From: Topomyia yanbarensis
Lineage: Eukaryota > Arthropoda > Insecta > Diptera > Culicidae
DNA: 64,000 bases
Direction of reading: 5' to 3'
Assembly (NCBI RefSeq): GCF_030247195.1
Contig: NC_080672.1
Location: forward strand, 346,330,413 to 346,394,412
The position numbers were made by a program, and so were the translations under genes. Shown in pieces: positions 11,660 through 24,001 of the stretch (the first letter of the stretch is position 1; the number at the start of each line of letters is the position of its first letter). Below the pieces are notes generated by a model. The model was not told the DNA's origin, did no database searches, and was given only the letters and a program-made list of their open reading frames with translations.

Positions 11660-12190
11660 CTTCGATTAGGTGTCTTTTAACTGCTGCCATCAAATTCTAT
11701 ACAGCCACCTCGTCCACTTTGTTCGCCACAGTCAGTTTACTTGAATAGTTATGGGTATTCTTCAGGTTCCGCTTGACGATGGACTAATAGTCCTTGATTG
11801 GGCCGTACTCTAGTGTGTAAGTAGGGTTCTTGTCGTTGTGTGCTACGTTGTTGGTGACATACCACTAGATGTCCTTTTTCCGTAATAGTATGATTCAAAA
11901 TCCGGCCAAAATAGTATAGAACGATCGTGTTGCTTCATGCAAGGTAACAAACGTTTTTTCGTTCATTCTTTCGCGTAAATTTCCTGGTTGAAGGTTGCAA
12001 TGAAAATGTCACTTTGCAAACCACAGGTACAGAAAGCCTGCCGTATCAGATATTTCTGTTTGAGCGTTGGCAGCTTCCAATGCTTGAAAATATCGGCCAC
12101 TTTTCCCTTCTGGTTGGCATTATGCTAGTGGCAGTTGATTTGGCTAGCTGTGTTGCTTCTCTTGCTTTGACGACACTTTTATAACTGATG
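11660..12190 (-). pseudogene. relic of mariner-like (DD37E-type) transposase
   Basis: The minus-strand translation, in shifting frames, gives segments in the order expected of a Tc1/mariner catalytic domain. These are LPTLKQKYLIRQAF near 12070, LFWPDFESYYYGK near 11900, a segment equivalent to 'DKNPPN', and a segment equivalent to 'EKYWAIVKRNL' near 11790-11760. This order and wording match the mosquito ITmD37E group as I know it. Stops and frameshifts make it non-functional. The sequence from 12190 to about 12460 may be the more decayed N-terminal part. No terminal repeats were found. Confidence 0.65.
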
Positions 12191-12479
12191 AGCAAATGTT
12201 AAAATCAAAAGCTAGGTATCTTTCTGCAGGCTGGCTAAATGATGGTTTTTTAAGTTTTTTGGATATCTTGTAAAGAAATGCGTCAATCTTAAGTCGACCA
12301 AATTTTGATCGCAAAACCATTTAAATAACTATACGAATCTTTTAAAGATTTTGAAAGAAACCGGTCGGTGCGCCACAACATTGCCAGCCTCTGAAAATAC
12401 GGCATTGCATTTGCTCGAAAGTGTAGCTAACTTTCTTCGGTTTCGGGGAAACTGATTTTTGCGAGTCCCTCATTAATAT

Positions 12480-14400
12480 ATTTGGTACAGTATTGTTAAA
12501 GAACTCATAATTACAACGTTGTGCAAATTGTAGTAGAAACGCAATAAATTAAAAAAGCAAAAAGAACATTCAATGGAGGTAGAATTTATAGAGAAGAACA
12601 AAAAATAAAGAAATAAGGAAAAACGAGAAAAAAATAATAAGTAGATGAAATGGAACAAAACGATAGAGCTGAAAAGTGATATTTAAAATAATAGAAATAG
12701 TTTAATAACAAGCAAGTAATCAAAAATCTACGAATATCCAAAATAAAAAATAAATCCAATGCGGAGAAACAATAGAAAAAGAACAAAAAATTAAGGCAAC
12801 TGAAAAGTTGAAATTTGAAAGTTTGTAAAAAAATTGAATAAATAGCAACATAAAATAAATCGAATAAATGAAACAATCAAATTAGACGAAAGAAATGAAA
12901 AGGAAATTAGGCTAAAATTGAAGAAATAGAATAATACTGCAAAATGGTTAAAATAATGAAAAATGGGTAAACGACAAAATGAAAAATAAAATATCATAAG
13001 TATAGAAAACAGAAAAAACGAAAATAGGAAGAAAAATGAACATAACAAAAAACAAAAACAAAGCTAGGCAAAAGTAAACAAATATAGAAATGAACGCAAT
13101 GGATCCACTGAGCTAGACGTAGAAATAACAACAATAGAAAATGTTTAAAATGCTAAAAATTTGTACCGAAATATAGAATAAAAACAGGAAAACGGGAAAA
13201 AATGTTAAAAATATTTCAAAATAGAATAAATAATTGTTTTAGCACTGATAATAAAAATTATATTTTAAAATGAACTAATTTAGAACTGAATAAGTGCAAT
13301 GGAATAATAGAAGTGGAAATAAATGGAAACAGTTGGACGGAATAGAGGGAAGGAAGAAAAAGTAAAAAGGAACAAGTGGAAAGAGTCCAGAAACAGACGA
13401 AGGTAAAATCATAGAAAACATGTAAAATCAAAATGGTTTAAATGGGTACAAATGGAAATGCTAGGCGAAATGGGAAAAATAGGAATATTACAATAAAGGA
13501 AAATACAACAAAACTAAAACAGGAGTTAAATAATTAATAAATTCGTATAAAGTAAAACATAAAATTGGATGAATTGGAAAACAGAAAACATTCACAAAAC
13601 ATATAAGGATCGAAATAAAATAATGGGAAAAATGTTGAAATGGTAAAATTAACAAAATGGAAAACATAAAATTCAAAAAAGTGCTAAAGGTAATGGAACA
13701 CAACGATTAAAAAAATGAAGAATATTGAGAAAACTCCATACAAAAGAAAAACATAAATTTCAAAACTGCTAAATAAAGAAAACTACACAACAAAATAAAA
13801 AGAACTAAAACGAAAAAATTGAAAAAAATAATGATTTTTTTTCGAAAATGAGAGATCTAATAATGAAAAATATGGAAAAAGTGTGTATGGAGAAAATACT
13901 AAAACAGGTCTTTTGAAAAATTTTAAAAAAATATTAAAAAGTAATCGTAAGGATTAAAATTTGGGGAAATCAATTCAATAAATTTAATCAAATCAATTAA
14001 ACAAACGGAAGGTAGAAAAGCAAATAAAACGATAGATGCAACGCAAAAATTAAAAAAAAAACATGAAAAGATTAAATGAATATAAAAACGGGACAAATAT
14101 AAAAAATTGAACAAATTTGACAAAAAACCGCAAAAATGGTGAAAATATAGAAAGAAAAATATGATGCAAAATATATAAAATAAAATGTAAAACAAGAGTA
14201 TATAGTAAAAATAGAAAGACTAAAAAACCTGGATGAAATTGTAAAAGTATATACAAAAAATTCAGGAAATTAAAATATGAAACATTAGAACAAGAGAAAA
14301 AATTGGAATGAGTAGAGACTCTAGATTATATGAAGAATATAAAATTTCTCCGACATGCCAAAAAATGGAAAAGTTATTTAAATTGAGAAAATTAAATAAA
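12480..14400. repeat. 1.9-kb purine-biased A-rich degenerate tract
   Basis: The plus strand is dominated by AAAATGG, AAAATAG and GAAAAA words with few long T runs. Minus-strand frames here (61-96 codons, rich in F, L, I, S and Y) are composition artefacts. The texture suggests an old expanded array of short A-rich units that has decayed. No period is regular enough to state a unit length. Confidence 0.7.
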
Positions 14401-15278
14401 GCTGAGAAAAAACCTTCGGGTAGTTTTAAATGATATTTTTTAGGTGAACTCGAGAAATTACAACGAATCGTCGTCTTCGTTGGTTTTTATGTTCTTTGTT
14501 AATTAGCAATGGAATTTGCGTTTCGACTTCGTCTCATCAGAATCCGACACTAACTTAGTGACAGGGCTAAGCTAGCGCCGGATTGACGCTAGCTCCAAAA
14601 AACTAAAACACTGTTTGTGTTTCTGAGCCAATCCCTAGTCCAGCATGATATCCCAATAGAAAAGAAATTCTGATTAAGCTGAAGTTATTCAGAATTCATT
14701 TCTCGAGTCCTATTTGACCAATTAAACAAACCAAAAGAAGGTTCCAGCGATTTCTTCTTCTTTCTAATAGACTTCGGTTAAGACGGAATAAAATAAGTAG
14801 AAATAGAAGTCATATATTGCCCTGAAAAGGTAATAAATAGCAAATAAACTAATGATTCCATTTTCACCGCATAAATCAAGCAAAAAAATAAACCACTGTT
14901 CTTCGAAACCCATTTACATTCGAATTATTAGTAAAATACGAATCCAAATCAAGTTTTTGAGAGCCCGGAGCTCAAAAATACTTAAGAGTTTTTTTTAAAT
15001 AGTCGGTCAAAATCCATGGGATAATTATAGTAAATTTAGAAATAGAAAATAAATTTTAGTCTTTTAATGCGTAATTTCCAAAAAAAGATTTTGTATATTT
15101 TTGCCCACTGCACTTTAAAATAGTTTTTGGGTTTTAAAAGTTTTCTTTTCAGTAGTCTTTCATGTACTATATTATTTATGATAGAAATTGGATCATATTT
15201 GGTCATTTCTGTTTTTGATAGGACGAACCATTTAACGGTTCAGTTTGGCCTTATCAGTTGCAGCACCTTCATTTTGTG
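14401..15278. other. unrecognised sequence
   Basis: Includes a short GC-richer patch at about 14560-14600. No domain, repeat family or RNA gene was recognised. Confidence 0.4.
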
Positions 15279-16951
15279 ATTGTGCACTAGGGTGTCCCAA
15301 AATAACATCATGTTAAAAAAGTCATCGGGCTCACTTCTTAAATGAAAGGTTAGGGTATTAGGACCACTTTCTTCTTCGGAGTGAGTTTGCTAAAACGCTT
15401 CCTACTGGTGGCGAATCTTGATTTTTTTGAAAAATGGGCCGATTTTGTATAAAATTTCAAATGTATGTCTGTTGAAGTGGTTCTGAACTGTCTTAGATTT
15501 TTTTCAGCAATTTTTAATTTTCCTGGAGATCTAAACGGAGAAGTTTGGTTAGTTAGTTTGTACAAATTTTGAATTATAAGAGCGACAGAGCCAAGGGCGA
15601 ATACAAGGGCGTAATTTTGCTGAAGAAAGTGTATAGCTACGGCCAATGGGGTATAACTTATTTAAGTTTTTGTTAAATGACCTTTTGACATTTTATGATA
15701 TTTATAAAAAAATAACACTGTTCTACAAAATAAAACAACTTAAGTGGGCTTAGTCTGAATATTAATTTTGGGAAAAAAGAAGGAAAATGATGAAAAATGC
15801 TGTTTTCGCTTGTCTCTAGTACATCAGAATCGGTTTCTATGAACATTCGACGATTTTTTTAAAAATTATTTTGTATACTAATAGCCACCTAGCGGGTTTG
15901 AAAATCACTAAAATTAAGCAAATATGTCGAGTTAATGGCAAGTTACGGCGTATATTGGAAGGCTGAATTGATTGGCGTATTAACATTTCGTATATAAAGT
16001 CTTATTTTCATGTTAGGAACTTTGAAGTGGAGAAAAATGCAAAAGAGTGAGGTGAGTTGAAAAACTGATATTTACTGTTTAGGTCACATAATTCCGAAAT
16101 AGTCAAATTTGGGGCAAATATCCTCGAAAAACTTTTACAACAGAATACAGCGCATCTTCTGACACAATTGTTTTGTTGAAGATGCCTCCTAGAAGTAATT
16201 ATGGAGAATTAATAACTCTTCAAAAATAATTAGAGACTTGGCATCATTAGCAAAGTTATCATTATTTTTATAATTTAAGTTACAAAAAAAAATCATCAGA
16301 TGCTCATTAAACCTCGTCCTGACATACTAAAGACGTACAGAAAACGTCATATTTCATCATTTTCCTTCTATTTTTCGAAAAACAATGTGTGGTCAAAGCA
16401 CATTTGAACAGCATTATTTTTGATAAATTGCTAAAAATGTCAAAGCTTATCTAACAAAAACTTAAATAACTCATACCCCATTAGCCGTAGCTATACATTT
16501 TCTTCAGCAAAATTACGCCCCTGAATTCAGCTTAACTATGTAAAATGTTTTCTGTACTTTTAAAATTTTGTAGATACCCAGTTTTCAAGAAAAAAATGCT
16601 GAAATGCACCAAAAATTTCACTTTTTACTAAGTTTTAATGGCTCTGCCGCTCTTATAATTCAAAATTTGTACAAACTAACTAACCAAACTTCTCCGTTTG
16701 GATCTCCAGAAAAATAAAAAATGCTGAAAAAAAATCTAAGACAGTTCAGGACTACTTCAACAGGCATACATTTGAAATTTTATCCAAAATCGGCACATTT
16801 TTCAAAAAATCAAAATTCGCCACCAGTAGGAAGCGTTTTGGCAAACTCACTCCGAAGAAGAAAGTGGTCCTAATACCCTAACCTTTCATTTAAGAAATGA
16901 GCCCGATGACTTTTGTAACATGATGTCATTTTGGGACACCCTATTGTGCAC
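15279..16951. mobile_element. Mutator-like nonautonomous element, ~400-bp inverted repeats, 9-bp target duplication
   Basis: The direct repeat ATTGTGCAC (15279-15287 and 16943-16951) encloses a 1.65-kb unit. Its ends are AGGGTGTCCCAAAAT (from 15289) and the complement ending TTTTGGGACACCCT (16942). The inverted arms run from 15289 to about 15690 and from about 16440 to 16942. They share long near-identical blocks such as GCCACCAGTAGGAAGCGTTT, AACTAACTAACCAAACTTCT and TCTTCAGCAAAATTACGCCC. The right arm carries an extra ~110 bp (16530-16640). Long TIRs plus a 9-bp duplication are the hallmark of Mutator-like elements. No transposase is present. The 98-codon minus frame lies in the arm. Confidence 0.8.
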
Positions 16952-18213
16952 CACTTACGACGTCGTCGAAATTTCTTTAATCGAAAATACGTTTCTTTAT
17001 AGAAAAAAATATTTTTATCCCATTTACAAAATTAATATTAAATCAAAAAAATCTCATGATATTTCACCAAACCACCAACATTGTTTATACCATGAAATGT
17101 TTGATCTTCTAATTGAGAAAATCATATATTTGTTTTCCAACATGTTGCAATTTAGAATTAAGCTATCCTAATTAAATCATACCAATATTTAAACTCTAAT
17201 TGCATTTCAAATAAATCGTTATTGAAATGTTATTTGTCAGAATCATTCCTTCTGTTCAAAGTCCCTTCCACAACTCCGGGTCCGGCGGGAAACACCCCGT
17301 ACCCCATCCCTGCTGGGCGGCCCTGGTCTCTTTCACAGTCTCGTCTAGTTCAATGTTTTGAAATTATACGACGACGACGCTAGTTTTGTCTATCGAAGCG
17401 CATCCATGATAATAATAGATAGATATTTTCTATAAAAATAACCAATAAAAATAGCTAATACGATGGATAAATCAAAATTATATCGTTTATAATATATTTG
17501 CGAAACTGAAAACCAATATCTAAAAAATATTGTTATCTAAGAAGTTTTTGTATTCTTATGAGCTAGTCTACAGTAAATTACAACTCTTCTGTAGCGCAAT
17601 GGTCCACTTTTTTCGATCTATTACACTGCCTTAGTAGTTCTCAATATTTATATTTAAAAAATAATAATGCTTTCTTTGCAGAATTTTTGGCCAAAATCGT
17701 TATCAATTACTCCATCGTACAATTAATCTTAGTTGATCAATGGGATACACGCTTCAGACACGCACAGGAGAGTACGGCAATGCGGCTATCTGTGATTGTA
17801 TGGTCTTACCTGCTGCTGTTGTTGTTGTACAACCTAAAAAGCTTCCCCGAGCGCATACTTAGCACACGTACTACGTCCAATTACTTTAATTAAAGCACAC
17901 TCTTCCGCCACTGAGCATGGCATGGAGAGCATGGAATTCCAATTCCAATTTAATGTGAATCAATTTTGGAATCGATTCTATAGTATTGAAGAATTACTTT
18001 GCGATCATTTTTATCATATTAAAGTATTTTTTGATTCCAACTTGAACCATCCTTTAATATTATCACTTTCGGATCCACAAACAAACTATGCGGTTTTGTC
18101 TCCACAATTTTTTAGTTATTTATTCTGGTTTGTTTTCGTTTTATTAATGCTGGTGTCCATAGGCGTGCAAAGAGGCAAATCTCAAATTTAAATGCTGATA
18201 TAGCATGAATTTA
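16952..18213. other. unrecognised sequence with a GC-rich patch
   Basis: A GC-rich patch lies at 17265-17340 (GGGTCCGGCGGGAAACACCCC). A 68-codon frame at 17687-17893 has an internal methionine followed by a leucine-rich stretch resembling a signal peptide. It has no partner exon and is not called as a gene. Confidence 0.35.
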
Positions 18214-18345
18214 TCACCACCAGAATTCAATTTCAACGGCTGTCTCATTCATTATCTTCCAATCAGACTGAAGTTTCACGAATCCTTTCAGCTCAGAGGT
18301 AAAATTACTTCATTAACCAACGAAAGCATTCATTTTCTGTAGGTG
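18214..18345 (+). repeat. dispersed repeat shared with 40306-40420
   Basis: Shares with 40306-40420 the ordered blocks TTCAACG, CTCATTCATTA, TTCCAA, GACTG, TCAGCTCAGAGG/GAGTGCAGAGG and AAGCATTCATT. Family unknown, with no terminal features. Confidence 0.55.
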
Positions 18346-20399
18346 AATAGATTGAAGACATCTTTAACATTCTCGATAGTATAGTTAGATTTTGTGCCCT
18401 TCAGGCATAAAATGATTTTAAGCCAATTTTCTTCTTAGGGAGTAATAAAGCAAATTCTCTTATTAGTTCATAAAATCATAACTCCATCGATTGTGTTTAT
18501 GAGCATGTCCTTGATTGCTACTTCGCTAATTATTGAACTAATTAAGCTAATTACGCTAATTACGTTAACTAAGCCAATTATTGCAATTTCGTTTTGTCGC
18601 ATCAGCTGAAGTCAATTTGTCACAGAAAGTGCGTGTGTGAGAGGAGAAGATGCGAAACAGCCAAAGATGTACTGTTCAGATATGATCATATGTAAACGTC
18701 TATAAAAATAAGTATTACTCATTCAAGTTTGACCATTGCTTTGTCGGTTCGGTTGACTCGGTTTTTATGGAAATAATATTCTGGTAGCTCGTAATTGTTT
18801 TGTAAACAAATCTATTTTGTAAGAGGGCCACGAAATGTGCGTTTGGAATTCTTTCGTCTTTCAATTATAAAATAAAATAGTTGTTTCTACGAACCACGTT
18901 TCCTGCCAGCTCCAATATTCCGGCGACGCTGCATTCCATTATGGCTGCTAGTTAGACGGATGTTCCGACTAGAAGGATATTCCGGCTAGCTAGATGGATG
19001 TTTTCTCAGCAAACGGTGGATTCGGCCGACTGAAAACTGGAGACCGGCACGAAACGAGCGAGATTTCGGTTTTCCATTCACCTTTCCTTCTTTAGCGCAT
19101 CCAATACGATCAAACGAATGATGACTATACGATCCCCGGTTTTGTACTCGGTTCAGTTTATGTTCGAATTCAAATGGGCTGACCATCGAATGAAATCAGT
19201 TTACTTCCGTCGTTAAAGAGGTGGAGCTTCGAACGAAAACTGTGTAAGATTTGTGGATCGGTGCACGCAATTAGCAGGAACCAACCAGGAATGAGCTTCT
19301 GTCAAATGATTTATAATTGCGTTTTTTCGTTATGCATAAGAGTTGGCGGTTGGGGTAAGTTAGCGGAATCTCTTGTTCTCCGTTTCTATTGAACATAAAG
19401 CACTGCCTATCGCTGTATATGAAAGTATTGTGAAACACATTATCCGATGTGTTTTTCTTGCAAAAAATTTTGTTTTGTGGAAGTTGTGGGCGATATACTA
19501 GGAAAATTTTCTTAATTTTAAACATGTTGTGTTATTTAAAGTGATATTCAATCTATTCTCCGAATGATTATATTTTTTTGATAACACGTGGAAAGAGCTT
19601 TCACTATCCATTGTAGATATCACACCTATCTGCAAACAAAAGTTGTTTGTTAAATATTTTGTTATAAAATATGCGGTTGGTGTAAGTTGGCGGCGACACA
19701 CGCGGGCAAGTTGGCATTTGCAGTGTAAAAAAAATTATTTCTGGAATTCCCTTCAAAGTAAGAGGATCCTTTTCTCGTGTATCTCGTCAATTCAGGGGAC
19801 ATTTCGGCTAATCGTCTGAAGAATTTTGAAAATTTGCTTTAGAATATGGAGTACGCGTTGAAGTTAAAATAAAACTGAAATATAACAGCAAATATCGGTT
19901 AAAGTACAGTTTTATTGAAAAGACATTTTGTACGTTTCATTAGGACCCCTGAAGTAATTAAATTGTCATTTGATTGCTTATTTTCTGACGTACTATTAAC
20001 GACGCATACATTCCGGCTGCTTACTCCGGAGCTAGGGTAAGTAGGCTGGTTTTCCGTGTCACACATTTTTGTCTATAAAATCAAAGACCATGCAACAAAT
20101 GCCCTTTACTCAACGTGTTCTATTTTGCAAGATCTACCTAAATCAACGCGGTAAAAATAAAAACTGGAAACACCGCCAACTAGCCCCGGTCTCCTCTACG
20201 CTAATTTTGACCAATCGGAAATAAAAACAATAGTTGGTGAAGAAACAGATGTTTAATTTTTTTCTTGGCTGATAGTTTGATAATGCTCATAAGGGCTAAT
20301 TTAACTGATTAAAATCACATTACTTTCTGTTCAAGATTTGCGACTTGGTGCATGAAATTAGTGCAAACAAATCACAAACGTGCTACGGTCGGGCGTTTT
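18346..20399. other. unrecognised sequence with dispersed-repeat traces
   Basis: Two stretches resemble 21770-21925: 19245-19330 (GTGCACGCAATTAGCAGGAACCAA) and 20262-20365 (GATAAGGGCTAATT-like, TTTCTGTTCAAGATTTGCG, ATGAAATTAG). They indicate one dispersed repeat with three traces in 3 kb. No gene was recognised. Confidence 0.4.
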
Positions 20400-20404
20400 A
20401 AAAT

Positions 20405-21315
20405 CGTTTTGCCTTTCTCCTGTAGAAAGGTTGTGCAATCACTCTGAAAACCGTCAACCTAATCTCGACCCGGAGGGCCGAGTGTCATATCCCATTCGAC
20501 TCAGTTCTTCGAGATTGGAAAATGTCTGTGTGTGTGTGTATATATATGAGTATGTGTCAAAAAATGTCTCTCATTTTTCTCAGAGATGGCTGGACCGATT
20601 TGCCAAACTTAGTCTAAAATGAAAAGTGCAACCAAGGATGCAAAATGCCTAGCTTTTCTACGGTTGTAATTTTTCTGCCTACATTCTCCTTTCTCATAGG
20701 ACGTTGCTGTCGTTCACTAATACAGGACGCCCAGCGCTGTACGGCAGCCTGTAAGCAAAGTAGTAACATGACAAAAATAGTGTCCCCAGTACAGCCACCA
20801 TATGGCGGTATAGCTTCTCTTTCCTGATTTTACACATTTTAATATTTTAATCTTTTTGATATTTTTAATCACAAACAACAACAATAAATGTGGTTCATTT
20901 GCGCCTCGACCGGTATCAACGCTTCCGTGTGCGGGCCGCTCTCTTTGACTATGCAGAGAAAAGTGTACAAAGCGAGAGAACAAACTTTACTATGCCACAC
21001 TCTCACCGAGCAGTCGGAGTACAGCAGCAAAACAAAAATGTATTTTATTGCTGTACGGAAAAGTGTACTCGGTTTGGCTACCGTTCTGGCAAGAGCAGTA
21101 GTGATGCGTCGCTGTAGCGGGCTGTACGGCTTGTGCAAATGTAAATGTACCGGAAAAAATGTAGTTTACCGGTACCGTTCGCATCCCTAGGTACAACCTT
21201 CCCATCGGCTGCTATTGAATTTTGTATCGATCGGAATTCTGGTTCCGGAATAACGGGTTTAAGAGCGCGGCCACACAAATTGCCCATATAAATTATAGGA
21301 AAAATTAAAAATAGA
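20405..21315 (+). repeat. mosquito-type dispersed repeat, split by a hAT insertion
   Basis: The left part (20405-20633) has GCCTTTCTC, ATGCAATCACT, CCCGGAGGGCCGAG, the GT microsatellite and AATGAAAAGTGCAACC. The right part resumes at 21191 with TACAACCTTCCCATCGGCTG and GGTTCCGGAATAACGGG. The intervening 557 bp are a separate element. Confidence 0.8.
20626..21198. mobile_element. hAT-type nonautonomous element, 557 bp
   Basis: GTGCAACC (20626-20633) and GTACAACC (21191-21198) form an 8-bp duplication with one mismatch. They enclose ends reading AAGGATGCAAAATG and, complemented, CTAGGGATGCGAAC, an imperfect TIR. The mosquito repeat continues in register on both sides, giving a clean empty site. 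Internal frames of up to 100 codons on both strands have no transposase motif. Confidence 0.7.
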
Positions 21316-21424
21316 TTTTTTATTTTTGATGCCAAATGTTTTTAAGGTGCATGAAACGTCGAGATTTTATGCAAACTCGAAAAAAAAATTGACAAAAAAT
21401 CATTTTTTTTTGGATATTGGCACA

Positions 21425-21490
21425 TTTTTTGGCTTTCTCATTTAGAAAGGTAATGCAGTTACTCTGAAAACCGTCAACCTAATCCAATTT
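21425..21490 (+). repeat. short left-end fragment of the mosquito-type repeat
   Basis: GGCTTTCTCATTTAGAAAGG, then ATGCAGTTACTCTGAAAACCG, then unrelated sequence. The CGTCAACCTAATC stretch matches the copy at 20405, so the two fragments share a source subfamily. Confidence 0.65.
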
Positions 21491-21769
21491 TTTTTGACTA
21501 GCATAAGGTTTCTGGATTTTAACAGGGGCGTAGTTGAGGGTATACGGAGAGGGGTTACCCCCCTCCCCCTCTACTGCTCATTCCCCTCCCTTTAAAATCT
21601 CCTTAAATCTCTCCTCACCACCACCCTATCCAGCACTCCTTCAGTACAACGCGAATCAAAACAGTAATGAACAGAGGTGAAGGAAAGGTTTTTTTTCCAT
21701 ATGAATGCTTCTTTCCACCCATCTAAAATAAAAATAATAGGTGGCGAGGTAAAAGATTTTCAAATTTAA

Positions 21770-21925
21770 TTCTTTTTAGTGGTTTGATAGCGCTGATAAG
21801 GGCTAATTCGTTTGCAAAAGAAAATGTTCACCGGTGGGGAATTTTTATGCCAATTGGCCAAATCACAATTCTTTCTGTTCAAGATTTGCGGCACAATGCA
21901 TGAAATTAGCGGGAACCAATCACGA
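21770..21925 (+). repeat. dispersed repeat shared with ~20262-20365 and ~19245-19330
   Basis: GATAAGGGCTAATTC, CAATTCTTTCTGTTCAAGATTTGCG and ATGAAATTAGCGGGAACCAATCACGA recur in the other two stretches with substitutions and length changes. The family is unknown. Confidence 0.5.
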
Positions 21926-22029
21926 TCTGAAATGATACATTATAATGTACAAAATTTTTGATCAATTCGCTTCCCCTTAATTTTGAAAAAAATGCTGTAC
22001 CCCTTTACCCTCCCTTCCACAACTGTTAA

Positions 22030-22205
22030 ACCATTCGTTTGAAACTAGTTTTGTTAAGATCGGTTCAGCCATTGCTGAGATATTTACATGCCATTATTGA
22101 ACGTACATACAGACACACAAATAGATACATTGTCCAAATTTGTCGAGCTGAGTTGATTGGTATATGAGACTCTGCCCTCCGGGTCTCGGAAAAAGTTTTC
22201 ACAGT
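22030..22205 (-). repeat. mosquito-type dispersed repeat, inverted fragment
   Basis: On the minus strand it reads GACCCGGAGGGCAGAGTCTC, then a microsatellite remnant with TGTCTGTATGTACG, then ACTAGTTTCAAACGAA. This is the family order in reverse orientation relative to the other copies. Confidence 0.7.
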
Positions 22206-23769
22206 TTGAGCGAATCATATACCATATACGTAAAATAGGATCCTTTTTTCCTGGATAAAATTTCAACATCGCAAAAATAACTACCACCATAATGCGCAGC
22301 CATGGGTTCAGAAATGACCGACGCTAAGTCTAATGCGCCAAGCTAAACTTCGTGACCGTATCACGCCTATCGATCATATCGCTATCAACTTTCGCCCTTT
22401 CGATTGTCCATCAAGGCTGATGACTGCCGAACAGGCTACGGGAGCTAGTCCAACCAACGCAGCTGTTACTCCAGAAATTGTGGGTGTCTGTTGATGCGGC
22501 CGTACGCTTTCATCTACTACCAGTGTACATCATCGGCTGCATATTCCAATATCCTCCCAAATTACATGGTGTGAACCAACCAAGGTAAACAATTATCTCC
22601 TTGTCTGCTCATTAATTAAGTCATTAAATCGGTCCGCACTGTGGCTGGAGAAGGGAATTGGTTTTCGAAAAGAGATCACAAACCACCCAGTGAAAGAAAA
22701 TTATAGGGCGATGAAAGGGAAACGTGGTTCGTTCAACTATTGTTGTAGTTCAAAAGGGGGATGACGTATTTTTACAATGGAGCATTGAACAACTACCTAA
22801 CACTACATTATCAAAAATTGGCCTCATAAGCATGTCGTCAATGTGAAAGATTCTCACCGCGCTATATGTAAATATAGATGCTAAAACGTTCAGCTTTTTT
22901 CTTGTTCAGGGAGAAAGCTTTCCATTACTTAGTCCGAAGCGAACCATACGTCAATCCCAAAAAGCAATATGAGGCATGGCTCTCGGGGTCCAGCGCACAG
23001 GATGTAATTTCTCAATTTTGTATCTAGATGACCTACGCCAGGAAACGCGTGCCATGAGCTCGTGGCACAAAGCGTGTGTTGTTGTCTGCACCCATGACCA
23101 TCTGTTAGAGACGGTGCGAGGCGAACAAAGATCGGTGTTTGATTCGCGACTTTAACCCACATAATGATAACCTATTTTTATCCTAGTCGATAATTTGTCC
23201 ATACCGGATTTCTGAATTGCGAGATATTTGTCAAGTTTCAGCGTACGTTCAAGTATGCAAATGTGATGACGCCGACGATAGGATTTTAGATTGTTGTTGA
23301 CGTAGCGTTAGGCCAATGGAAGGGTCAAATTGAATAGTCCAACAGAAGGTTTAGGCCGAAAAACTTCTTTTACATGAGAGGAGGCTTGTTTTGCCAAATT
23401 TCTCCATAAAGCTCGGAAGAAACTGTGACAACGGGAATACACTAGTGAAATAAAAAAAGATAATTGAATTCTCTTTTCGGCTAGACTAAACGAATTAGAT
23501 ATGCGTAGGAAACCTGTAATATTTATGGTAAGTAAATGTATTGGAAGATATGGGAAGGCCCGGTCAGTGCCCAGAGAAACCACTTTTATCTAATGTTTGT
23601 TGTATGCTGAAATGGTTTATTATGGTTGACAAAACCGTATTATCATGCAGCTTAAGACCCCGCTAAGTGGTCATTCACCACAGTACACAGTGGTCAAAAT
23701 ACGTAAATTCAATTCTTGAATTATTTTACGACGATAGCATAAAATTTGGTTTTGGTGACTTCAGTAAAG
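22206..23769. other. unrecognised, partly GC-richer sequence
   Basis: The 22290-23160 stretch has higher complexity and G+C than the repeat background and no match to any repeat in this window. No coding frame exceeds 92 codons. It could be unique regulatory or intronic DNA. Confidence 0.35.
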
Positions 23770-24001
23770 TTGTTGCACTCATTAACCGTTATGTGTCCGA
23801 CGCGGTACCCGGGTACCTTTCTCGGTTTTAAATAATGAAATTCCCATGTTTTATCCGTGGCTGGAAATTGAAACTTTGTGACATCTTAGTACTTCACTAA
23901 GTCATGCTTTTAGATTAATAATATTGTTGATCTAGTAAGGGGGGAGTGAGGAGGGCCTCCTAACAGGCCGACTGGCGGGTGGCCCGGGTACCTGCAAAAC
24001 T

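Noticed and set aside
12473..14256. Several 60-96-codon minus-strand frames rich in F, L, I, S and Y
   Set aside because: They are explained by the A-rich composition of the plus strand, overlap in different phases and have no domains.
17687..17893. 68-codon frame with an internal signal-peptide-like stretch (MRLSVIVWSYLLLLLLYNL)
   Set aside because: No partner exon, no clear promoter and no recognisable mature domain; leucine runs from CTG/TTG repeats arise by chance.
20888..21190. 100-codon plus frame and overlapping minus frames
   Set aside because: They lie wholly inside the 557-bp hAT insertion and share no motif with transposases.
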